Shown in pieces: positions 34,653 to 42,428 of a DNA stretch of 64,000 nucleotides. The notes under the pieces were generated by a model. It had not been told where the DNA came from. It saw nothing but the letters and a program-made list of their open reading frames with translations, and ran no database searches. The position numbers and the translations under genes were made by a program. Origin of the DNA: Galbibacter marinus. Lineage in GTDB: Bacteria > Bacteroidota > Bacteroidia > Flavobacteriales > Flavobacteriaceae. Position 1 is the stretch's first letter. Every line of letters starts with the position of its first letter. Where the stretch lies: NCBI RefSeq assembly GCF_000300875.1, contig NZ_AMSG01000007.1, forward strand, positions 62,001 through 126,000, given 5' to 3'.

Positions 34653-35290
34653 TTATACTTTTCTTCGCTACTTTTTCAGCCTCACTGATGGCGATAGTCT
34701 TTCCAGGACTTGTCAATATTACGGCTGCGAAAACAAGCGCGAAGAAAGGTAAAACCAATGGTATAGTGTTTGCCGTTGGTGCATCTACAGTGGTGTCAAT
34801 GCAAGCTTACTTAGGTGTAATTATTTCAAAATACCTGTATAAAAATCCCTTTGTAATTGATCTATTGCTAAAAATTGCATTAGTAGTTTTTGCATTTTTC
34901 GCTATATATTTCTTTGTTCTTGCCAAAAAGAACAAACACAAAAACAAGCATAAGGTACACCAGTTAACCATTGAAAGCAATAGAGTACGTACCTTTTTTA
35001 AAGGCATGCTTATTGCAGCTCTAAACGTCCTCCCTATCGCCTATTTCTGTGGCATGAATGCTGCTTGGAACGTCTCTGGATGGATTAAATTCGAATTGTG
35101 GGACATCTTAGTTTTTGTGATAGCATCAGGACTTGGCACTTTTGCCATGTTGTACATGTACGTGTTCTATTTTGACAAGCTCGAGAATAAGACCAATAAT
35201 TTTTCTAGGTACTCTGATTACATCCTAAGTGGACTAATGGGGCTTTTATTAATTATCACCCTTATTCGCTTGTTTTACATCACCTATTAG
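34640..35290 (+). CDS. LysE/RhtB-family exporter
   Basis: 216 aa membrane protein with about six TM helices. The N-terminal SLMAIVFPGLVNITAAKTSAKKGKTNG and GASTVVSMQAYLGV match the LysE/RhtB amino-acid exporter pattern (PGP-like loop, followed by G-x-x-x-G helices). Substrate not predictable. Translationally coupled to trmB through a 13-bp overlap. Confidence 0.85.
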   Translation: MSHLIILFFATFSASLMAIVFPGLVNITAAKTSAKKGKTNGIVFAVGASTVVSMQAYLGVIISKYLYKNPFVIDLLLKIALVVFAFFAIYFFVLAKKNKHKNKHKVHQLTIESNRVRTFFKGMLIAALNVLPIAYFCGMNAAWNVSGWIKFELWDILVFVIASGLGTFAMLYMYVFYFDKLENKTNNFSRYSDYILSGLMGLLLIITLIRLFYITY

Positions 35291-35331
35291 ATGTAATCCA
35301 TTGGAAGGGTACAGAATAATTTCACAAACAG

Positions 35332-35655
35332 ATGGAGCAAAACTTTTTTAAACAGGTTTACAAAGTAACAAGATGCATTCCTTATGGCAGAGTAACTACC
35401 TATGGCGCCATAGCAAAATACTTAGGTGCTGCAAAGAGCGCACGTATGGTAGGATGGGCTCTAAACGGAAACAGCGAAAATGAAAATGTTCCTGCTCATA
35501 GAGTCGTCAACCGAAAAGGCTTATTGACTGGAAAACACCATTTTCAGGGTACAAACCTCATGCAACAACTTCTGGAGAGTGAAGGAATTATAGTAAAAGA
35601 CAATCAAATTCAGAATCTTGAAAACTACCTTTGGGATCCATCAAAGGAATTATAA
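35332..35655 (+). CDS. Alkyltransferase-like (ATL) DNA-repair protein
   Basis: 107 aa. Matches the C-terminal DNA-binding domain of O6-alkylguanine-DNA alkyltransferase (YGRVTTYGAIAKYLGAAKSARMVGWAL). The acceptor motif PCHRV reads PAHRV, so the alkyl-accepting Cys is Ala. ATL proteins bind O6-alkylguanine and hand it to nucleotide-excision repair. It cannot be a self-alkylating MGMT. Confidence 0.9.
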   Translation: MEQNFFKQVYKVTRCIPYGRVTTYGAIAKYLGAAKSARMVGWALNGNSENENVPAHRVVNRKGLLTGKHHFQGTNLMQQLLESEGIIVKDNQIQNLENYLWDPSKEL

Positions 35656-35701
35656 GAGACTTACATGAAGTATTGTTTATTAATGATTTATTTTTCCAAA
35701 A

Positions 35702-35789
35702 TTACCCGGTAAAGTTTACAAATTTACCCACGCAAGAGCACATATTTACCCATTAGGATATACAATTTTACCCTTCAACTGAACTATTT
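35702..35789 (+). repeat. Four 22-bp-phased TTACCC repeats
   Basis: TTACCC starts at exactly 35702, 35724, 35746 and 35768. The first three 22-nt units also end in ACA(A/T)(A/T)T, so the conserved core is ACAWWT followed by TTACCC across the unit junctions. The array lies 41 bp upstream of the ATPase start at 35830 and ends before any visible -7 box. It looks like a multi-site operator (two helical turns per unit). Confidence 0.7.
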
Positions 35790-35829
35790 TGAAGAATATT
35801 TTGTGTTTTGGGTCTGATTTCATACCATT

Positions 35830-37058
35830 ATGAAAAAAAGATTTATACATACTCAAGTTAGAGAAGCCCTTAAAGACACACCGGTTATAATGATATCAGG
35901 AGCACGACAAACAGGCAAATCAACCTTTTGTCAACAGCTTCAAAAAGAAGGGGTTTTTAATGGGGATTACCTAACGCTAGATGACCCAACACTTCTAAGT
36001 GCTGCGCAGAAAGATCCGATGGGATTTTTGTTAGACATGGGAGATAATGTAATTATTGATGAAATCCAGCGAGCCCCTGAACTATTTTTAAGTTTAAAAA
36101 AATTAATTGATGAAAATCGCAATCGAAGAGTCATTCTTACCGGGTCTGCAGAGGTAATATTAAGTCCTAAAGTTGCAGATTCTCTTGCGGGACGAATTGA
36201 AACTAACAACATATGGCCATTTTCAGTGGATGAAATTAAAGGTAAACCAAGTAACTTCCTGCCTATCCTCTTGGATTTAGAAAAAAGATTTAAATCTATC
36301 CAAACTCCATGGGAAGAACTTATCGAACTCATAAAACGTGGAGGTTACCCAGAAATGCTACACAGAGATTCAGACATCAGAAGAATAAAATGGTTTAATT
36401 CTTATTTAGATTCTATCTTACAAAAGGATATACGAAGTCTAGCAAATATTGAAGGATTAGCTCAAATACCAAAGATTCTAAATCTATTGGGCTCTAGGGT
36501 TGGAAGTACGTTAAACATGTCAGATATATCTCGAATAGCCGGAATAAAAAACACCACAACTCAGCGGTATTTGACTTTACTTGAACAAGTATTTCTTATT
36601 GTGAAAATCCCTGCATGGACACCAGATGCAGAAGGACAATTTGTCAAATCACCTAAAATATTTTTAAATGATACAGGATTATTATGCAGCATGACCAATG
36701 AAAGAGAAAACCTATTAACAAATAGAACACAAGCCGGACATCTTTTGGAAAACTTTATTGCTATGGAGATTGTAAAGCAGATCAGTTGGCACCATATCCT
36801 TTGAAACTAATGCATTTTAGCAAACACAAAGGCGCTGAAGTCGATCTGGTGATCGAGGATCACAGAAAGCAACTCTATGGTGTTGAAATTAAATCAAAAG
36901 CTTCCTTGAAACAAGAGGATTTTAAAGGACTATCAGCTTTAGCTAAACTAGCTGGAAAACGATTTAAAAGAGGTATTGTCCTATATACAGGAACAGAAAC
37001 CGCTGGTGGATTTGGGGAAAATTTAAGCGCTGTTCCTATTGCTAATTTATGGCAATAA
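35830..37058 (+). pseudogene. AAA ATPase / DUF4143 protein, frameshifted
   Basis: The first frame (35830-36804) encodes the ATPase domain: Walker A GARQTGKST, Walker B NVIIDEIQRAP, and SAEVILSPKVADSLAGRIE. It ends abruptly after EIVKQISWHHIL. The second frame (open from 36786, +1 relative) resumes with LKLMHFSKHKGAEVDLVIED, then GVEIKSKASLKQEDFKGL, the DUF4143 nuclease-like end that normally continues one polypeptide. A one-base-class indel near 36780-36800 breaks the gene, or is a sequencing error. Intact relatives are about 380-400 aa and often behave as toxin-like or mobile accessory ATPases. Preceded by a 22-bp-phased repeat array. Confidence 0.82.
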
Positions 37059-37186
37059 TATTTGATTAATTATTAAATTGAATGCAGCTTCTTTAATTCA
37101 ATTTCCAATGGAAATACTAGAAATCCTCATGCCTTATAACCTTGTATATTAAATCTTCAATTACCATCCAAATAATATTTAATGTG

Positions 37187-37253
37187 TATCTTTGTAATTT
37201 AGAATGAGTTTAAAAAAGGTTATAAGGACACTAAGCTGATTTAGCGTCTTTTC
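37187..37253 (+). promoter_or_regulatory. Possible mrp leader: -7 box plus small hairpin
   Basis: TATCTTTG (37187-37194) fits the -7 consensus. It is followed 32 nt later by an imperfect 8-bp hairpin (37227-37234 with 37241-37248) and TTTTC. This could be a start site with an attenuator in the 5' leader of mrp, whose ATG is at 37324. The evidence is modest. Confidence 0.3.
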
Positions 37254-37323
37254 ATTGAATTTCCTAAGGATTTTTGTATTTTAAACTCGAATGATAGAAT
37301 AAGAATTGCTGAAAAAAAATTAC

Positions 37324-38451
37324 ATGAAAATCAACAAGACAGAAGTTTTACAAGCTTTAGAAACTATATCTGCCCCAGGAGAAGGAAAAAACATGATTGA
37401 AAGTGGTGCTGTAACCAATGTAATGATCTTTGGAGATGAGGTGGTTGTAGATATTACCATAAACAACCCAAGCCTTCAAGCCAAGAAGAAAACAGAGGTT
37501 GAAATTTTAAAAACCATTCATGATAAAGTATACCAAAAGGCTAAGGTTAAGGTCAATATTAAGGTAGAAGCTCAAGAAAAACCTCAGATTAAAGGTAAGG
37601 ATATCCCTGGCATCAAAAATATTATTGCTGTTGCCTCTGGTAAAGGAGGTGTTGGAAAGTCCACTGTTACTTCTAATTTAGCAGTTACTTTGGCAAAAAT
37701 GGGCTTTAAAGTTGGTTTACTTGACGCAGATATATATGGTCCATCTGCTCCAATAATGTTTGATGTGGCCAATGAAAAACCATTGGCAGTAAATGTTGAT
37801 GGACGATCTAAAATGAAACCTGTCGAAAATTACGGAGTTAAAATACTTTCTATAGGATTCTTTACTCAACCAAATCAAGCAGTAATTTGGCGTGGACCTA
37901 TGGCCTCGAAAGCATTGAATCAAATGATCTTTGACGCTGCATGGGGAGAGTTGGACTTTTTGGTATTAGACTTACCTCCAGGGACTGGTGATATTCATTT
38001 GAGTATTATGCAATCACTGCCTATTACAGGAGCCGTTGTTGTAAGTACACCTCAGCATGTTGCTTTGGCCGATGCTAAAAAGGGAGTAGCAATGTTTCAA
38101 CAAGAAAGCATTAATGTTCCAGTTTTAGGAATCGTAGAGAATATGGCATATTTCACACCTGAAGAATTACCAGATAACAAGTATTACATCTTTGGAAAAG
38201 AAGGAGCTAAGGAATTAGCAATTGATTTACAAGTCCCATTCTTAGGTGAAATTCCTCTTATACAAAGTGTGAGGGAAGCTGGAGACACTGGTAGACCAGC
38301 AGCGCTACAAGAAAACACTCCATTTGAAGATGCATTTACAGTATTGACTCAAAGTATAGTACAAGAGGTAGTTAGAAGAAATGATAGTCTACCTCCTACA
38401 GAAGCCATTAAGATAACGACCATGGCAGGTTGTTCGGCCGTTAAAAATTAA
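37324..38451 (+). CDS. mrp: Mrp/ApbC-type Fe-S cluster carrier ATPase
   Basis: 375 aa from ATG 37324; an open frame extends six codons further up, but the ATG fits the family start. The N-terminal MIP18/DUF59 domain (about 1-95) is followed by a ParA-like NTPase with deviant Walker A VASGKGGVGKSTV, DADIYGPSAP and DLPPGTGDIH. The usual CxxC late in the protein is not seen; a lone Cys lies in TMAGCSAVKN. It transfers [4Fe-4S] clusters. The NifU-domain gene is 13 nt downstream, making a cluster-trafficking pair. Confidence 0.92.
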   Translation: MKINKTEVLQALETISAPGEGKNMIESGAVTNVMIFGDEVVVDITINNPSLQAKKKTEVEILKTIHDKVYQKAKVKVNIKVEAQEKPQIKGKDIPGIKNIIAVASGKGGVGKSTVTSNLAVTLAKMGFKVGLLDADIYGPSAPIMFDVANEKPLAVNVDGRSKMKPVENYGVKILSIGFFTQPNQAVIWRGPMASKALNQMIFDAAWGELDFLVLDLPPGTGDIHLSIMQSLPITGAVVVSTPQHVALADAKKGVAMFQQESINVPVLGIVENMAYFTPEELPDNKYYIFGKEGAKELAIDLQVPFLGEIPLIQSVREAGDTGRPAALQENTPFEDAFTVLTQSIVQEVVRRNDSLPPTEAIKITTMAGCSAVKN

Positions 38452-38464
38452 TCAGTTTAAAAAG

Positions 38465-38704
38465 ATGACATCCGAAGAAATCAAATTAAATGTAGAAAAG
38501 GCGCTAGAAGAAATCAGACCTTTCTTAGAGAGTGATGGAGGGAATATCAGCCTTGTTTCCATAGACGACAATAAATTTGTCAAGGTTCGGCTTGAAGGAG
38601 CATGTGTTGGCTGTAGTGTCAATCAGATGACCCTTAAAACTGGTGTGGAGATGACCATTAAGAAATATGTCCCTCAAATAGAAAAGGTCATTAACATTGA
38701 ATAA
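38465..38704 (+). CDS. NifU C-terminal-domain scaffold protein
   Basis: 79 aa, one domain. CVGC (Cys47, Cys50) is the cluster-binding motif of the NifU-C/Nfu family, in LEGACVGCSVNQMTLKTGVE. Works as an Fe-S carrier, presumably with the adjacent Mrp. Confidence 0.93.
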   Translation: MTSEEIKLNVEKALEEIRPFLESDGGNISLVSIDDNKFVKVRLEGACVGCSVNQMTLKTGVEMTIKKYVPQIEKVINIE

Positions 38705-38885
38705 AACACAGTAGCTGTAATTGAATCTGGACATCGATCAATTTTAAATTGTCTAAGGTTCTGAAGATAGATATGTTTAGTTTCCAAGAAATTTACATTT
38801 TGGAAATGGTCCTATATAGTACAGCTAGATTTAAATAATTAATGTAATAGCACAGGATTTATAACCCTGTACAAAGATTGCTTTC

Positions 38886-39938
38886 ATGATTAAAACAGAT
38901 ATACTTATCATTGGAGCTGGCCCTACTGGATTGTTTGCCGTTTTCGAGGCTGGCCTCTTAAAATTAAAATGCCACTTAATCGATGCTTTGCCACAGCCAG
39001 GAGGCCAATGCGCTGAGATTTACCCTAAGAAACCGATCTATGATATCCCAGCATACCCCGAGGTGTTAGCTGGTGATTTGGTCAATAACCTTATGAAGCA
39101 AATAGAGGCCTTTGAGCCTGGTTTCACCCTTGGGGAAAGAGCGGAAACCATCGAAAAGCAAGATGATGGCAGCTTTATTGTTACCACAAATAAAGGTACA
39201 AAACACCAAGCTCCTGTAGTTGCTATTGCTGGAGGACTAGGAAGTTTTGAACCTCGTAAACCACAGCTTGGAAATATAGGTGATTTTGAAGACAAGGGAG
39301 TGGAATACATTATTCGTGATCCTGAGCTTTATAGAGATATGAAAGTTGCTATTGCTGGTGGTGGAGATTCTGCATTGGATTGGGCTATTTTCCTAGCTGA
39401 TGTTGCTAAAGAAGTTTCACTTATACACCGAAGAAATGAATTTAGAGGTGCGCTGGATTCTGTAGAAAAAGTAGAGCAGCTTACCAAACTAGGTAAAATT
39501 AGGCTAATAACCCCAGCTGAAGTTACAGGCTTAAAAGGAAAAGATTCATTAGAATCCATTGAAATTAAGAAAGCCGACGAAACCTTTGATTTACAAGTAG
39601 ACCATTTTATTCCACTCTTTGGGTTATCACCAAAACTTGGACCGATCGCAAACTGGGGGCTTGAAATTGAAAAAAATGCTATCAAAGTAAATAACGCTTT
39701 GGACTATCAAACCAATATTCCAGGAATCTATGCCATTGGTGATGTGAACACATACCCAGGTAAATTAAAACTTATCCTTTGTGGATTCCATGAAGCGACA
39801 CTAATGTGCCAAAGTGCTTACCAACGTATTTTCCCTGACAAAAAATACATCCTTAAATACACCACTGTTAGCGGTGTAGATGGCTTTGATGGAAGTAGAA
39901 AAGAAGCAGAAAAAGCGGTAGTGAAATCCATTTCTTAA
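38886..39938 (+). CDS. Ferredoxin-NADP+ reductase, thioredoxin-reductase type
   Basis: 350 aa. FAD motif ILIIGAGPTGLFAVFEAGL at the N-terminus, GGQCAEIYPKKPIYDIPAYP, an NAD(P) site VAIAGGGDSALDWAIFL, and C-terminal GIYAIGDVNTYPGKLKLI. No CxxC is present, so it is the FNR-like TrxB branch rather than thioredoxin reductase. A ferredoxin gene 92 nt downstream is the natural partner. Confidence 0.92.
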   Translation: MIKTDILIIGAGPTGLFAVFEAGLLKLKCHLIDALPQPGGQCAEIYPKKPIYDIPAYPEVLAGDLVNNLMKQIEAFEPGFTLGERAETIEKQDDGSFIVTTNKGTKHQAPVVAIAGGLGSFEPRKPQLGNIGDFEDKGVEYIIRDPELYRDMKVAIAGGGDSALDWAIFLADVAKEVSLIHRRNEFRGALDSVEKVEQLTKLGKIRLITPAEVTGLKGKDSLESIEIKKADETFDLQVDHFIPLFGLSPKLGPIANWGLEIEKNAIKVNNALDYQTNIPGIYAIGDVNTYPGKLKLILCGFHEATLMCQSAYQRIFPDKKYILKYTTVSGVDGFDGSRKEAEKAVVKSIS

Positions 39939-40030
39939 AACAACAGATATACGGACTAAAAATTATTCTCTAGCAAATTAGTAGACTATAAAAAGTTTTA
40001 TTTAATTTTACCAGCTTAAAATTCCAACGA

Positions 40031-40360
40031 ATGTCTGATATTACGATAAAGATAAAAGATAGAGATGGTGTAGTACACCAGGTAGATGCGCCCACTGATA
40101 TGGCAATGAATTTAATGGAGGTGGTCCGATCTTATGAATTGGCTCCTGAGGGAACAATTGGCGTATGTGGAGGTATGGCAATGTGCGCTTCTTGTCAATG
40201 CTATGTAACCTCTGATCACCAATTACCTGAGATGAGCTATGATGAGGATCTCATGTTGGCGGAGGCTTTTAACGTTAAAGACAATTCACGTTTAGGATGT
40301 CAAATACAAATGACCGAGGAACTCAATGGTCTTGAAGTAGAGTTAGCTCCAGAGGTCTAG
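40031..40360 (+). CDS. [2Fe-2S] ferredoxin, adrenodoxin type
   Basis: 109 aa. Cluster ligands Cys46, Cys52, Cys55 and Cys90 follow C-x5-C-x2-C-xn-C (GVCGGMAMCASCQC and RLGCQI). This type serves Fe-S assembly or P450-like electron transfer. It sits in a redox set with the reductase, Mrp and the NifU-like protein. Its end is 4 nt from a convergent gene. Confidence 0.94.
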   Translation: MSDITIKIKDRDGVVHQVDAPTDMAMNLMEVVRSYELAPEGTIGVCGGMAMCASCQCYVTSDHQLPEMSYDEDLMLAEAFNVKDNSRLGCQIQMTEELNGLEVELAPEV

Positions 40361-40364
40361 TAGA

Positions 40365-41075
40365 CTAAAACAATTGCTTTTTCTTAATTTCAAAGAGAAT
40401 TTCTGAAACAAAACTGCTATAGGCCGTAGCCGATGGGTGTAGTTGATCTTCCGCAACTAAATCTGTATTGGCCAAGCCTTGCCTACTGATATCTGTAATG
40501 TTCACAAAGGTAATTCCATTTGCAGCAGCTAACTTTCTAGCAACCTCGTTGTACTGATTTATAGCGGAACTTATGCTAGAGGGGTCTGGACTGCTTTGTC
40601 CCTCTGGAGTATAGGCATAATCAGGTATGGAAATTAGAATCACTTTATTCTTATCACCGCCTGCGTATTGAACAGCTCTAAGTAATAAACTAGATAAATC
40701 CAATTCATATGAGGCTATATCTTTATTCTGATATTGATTGTTTACCCCTATGAGCAGGGTTACAAGATCATAATCGCTTCCAAGTTGCTTCAAACGCAGT
40801 CCACTGATTAAATCGGCGCTAGTCCAACCAGTCTGAGCTACGACTTCAGTCTTCACCTTTACCTTTTCCTCTTTGGCTATTCGTTCCATGAGTTGCATAG
40901 GAAAGCTACAGGATTCACAAACATTTTCTCCTTGTGTATAACTATCCCCTAAGGCAAGGTATTTTACAGTTTGTCTTTCTAAATCGGAAGCTCCTTGACC
41001 ACCACCTACGGCAGCTCCCTTACATCCAACAAAAAGAGCAACCACTCCTATAATAAATACTATTTTTCTCATCAC
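40365..41075 (-). CDS. SGNH/GDSL hydrolase lipoprotein
   Basis: 236 aa. Lipobox ending FVGC (Cys18), then a Gly-rich spacer. SGNH blocks are LALGDSYTQGENVC (Ser), LLIGVNNQYQ (Asn) and the catalytic EDQLHPSATAY (Asp-x-x-His). A compact esterase or deacylase, probably periplasmic or surface anchored. The start may be either of two adjacent Met codons. Confidence 0.87.
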   Translation of the reverse strand: MMRKIVFIIGVVALFVGCKGAAVGGGQGASDLERQTVKYLALGDSYTQGENVCESCSFPMQLMERIAKEEKVKVKTEVVAQTGWTSADLISGLRLKQLGSDYDLVTLLIGVNNQYQNKDIASYELDLSSLLLRAVQYAGGDKNKVILISIPDYAYTPEGQSSPDPSSISSAINQYNEVARKLAAANGITFVNITDISRQGLANTDLVAEDQLHPSATAYSSFVSEILFEIKKKQLF

Positions 41076-41385
41076 ATTATGGTTTCAAACAAAATAGTGA
41101 TCTAAGGGTTTTAAATTAAAAGAGCCTTGGTATACTAACCAGATTCTCCATGGGTATCAATTCCTTAGAAAACATTTTGGAGTATATACGGTTAAAATGC
41201 TTATAAAGGACTCCCTAGACACTATTTGTTTCCATAAGCAATTTACCAATATTTCAGTAATTTACCCGAAATTTTTTATTTTTTGTTAAACCTATGGAGT
41301 TATTTCGTCATTGTTTATTAAGGACGATCTCTTATTGCCAATAGCAATAGGAATCCGTATCAGTTCTAATAATCTATAGGATTTT
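41076..41385. other. 310-bp intergenic region, nothing convincing
   Basis: Contains the upstream region of the minus-strand SGNH gene and the 3' flank of the metallophosphoesterase. A 6-bp hairpin TATTGC/GCAATA (41333-41338 with 41344-41349) lacks a T-tract. No ORF, RNA gene or repeat stands out. Confidence 0.5.
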
Positions 41386-42279
41386 TTACCGTTGGTAGTC
41401 ACTTAATTTTCTCGGTCCTTCTAAAACAGTCCGTACAACTTGAAGAAAACCTTGATCGGTAGTATCCACATACCATTTCACTAGACAAATGGTTCCGCGC
41501 TCTATTTCAATTCCTGTTATACTACGAGGGAAAACACAGCTCCCATCATTAAAAAATGGAATTTCATCTGGTTCAGGAAATCTCGGTCTATGAGTATGAC
41601 CAGTGATGGTCATCGTAGAATCGTTTTTTAAGATCCATTTCTTGATTCGTCTTTCTACCCTAAATAACTCCTTATTATTCTTTGCTGGGCTGGTGGGATC
41701 TGATATCCCAACTACTTGTAAAGGCCTCCACAGTACTTGAACCATAAACCTACTCAAGGGCCAAAATCGGTGGTTCCACCAATCGGCTTGATGTCCATGC
41801 GCCATAAAAATCTCTTGTCCTGTATTAGCATGGCGAAGCAGGATAGCCTCATGATAGTTAAGCCCTGGCATTAATGGAACTTGCTCTCCAGAATTGGGAT
41901 CCCTCCAGCTATCATAATGCTTTTTTATTTCCTGTTGATCGTTATAAATCAAATCATGGTTACCGTACACCATATGCAGCCGGTTATCATCATGAAATTC
42001 CTTAAGCAGAAGAAAAACATTCTTATGTGCCTCGAAAATACTTTTAAAGTGGAGGTTTTCCCACAGCTCATTGCCGTCACCTAATTCAATATAGGTAAAG
42101 CCGTTTTTGTAGTATTCTTTAAGGGCGTGGAAATAGGTATTTCTATTGTTGGCAAAATCGTCAGCAAAACTATTATCACCACGATGGCAATCACTAAAAA
42201 TTATAAATTTAGAGTTATCGTCAAAAGGGATAGTAATGGCATTTTTAAAAGCCTTGTTCAAGCGTATTTCTGTTGACAT
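41386..42279 (-). CDS. Calcineurin-like metallophosphoesterase
   Basis: 297 aa. Metal-binding blocks in order are FSDCHRGDNSFADDF, YIELGDGNELWE, MVYGNHDL, MAHGHQADWW and TITGHTHRPRFPEPDE. The two-metal site is complete. It resembles the LpxH-like branch (UDP-diacylglucosamine hydrolase) but is longer; the substrate is not provable. Confidence 0.88.
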   Translation of the reverse strand: MSTEIRLNKAFKNAITIPFDDNSKFIIFSDCHRGDNSFADDFANNRNTYFHALKEYYKNGFTYIELGDGNELWENLHFKSIFEAHKNVFLLLKEFHDDNRLHMVYGNHDLIYNDQQEIKKHYDSWRDPNSGEQVPLMPGLNYHEAILLRHANTGQEIFMAHGHQADWWNHRFWPLSRFMVQVLWRPLQVVGISDPTSPAKNNKELFRVERRIKKWILKNDSTMTITGHTHRPRFPEPDEIPFFNDGSCVFPRSITGIEIERGTICLVKWYVDTTDQGFLQVVRTVLEGPRKLSDYQR

Positions 42280-42375
42280 AGCAACAGTAAATGTAAAGAA
42301 AATATTGACACTGTTAAGGCTAAATTATTGGTGAAATTCTAGACTCAACTATCTCTCTGACAACTATTAATTTGC

Positions 42376-42404
42376 GAAAACCGAGGGGATACCTCGGTTT
42401 TCTA
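42376..42404 (-). terminator. Hairpin terminator of the S9 peptidase gene
   Basis: Perfect 11-bp stem GAAAACCGAGG/CCTCGGTTTTC (42376-42386 with 42392-42402), 5-nt loop, 26 nt beyond the peptidase stop; TTTT occurs within the 3' arm on the minus strand. Confidence 0.7.
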
Positions 42405-42428
42405 GTAAAAACAACACTGTTTTGCTAG

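Noticed and set aside
35702-35789. CRISPR array
   Set aside because: Only six bases are invariant, units are 22 bp, there are four of them, and no cas genes are present.
41243-41266. Second TTACC repeat array
   Set aside because: Just two copies 19 nt apart, without the 22-bp phasing or flanking conservation of the array at 35702.
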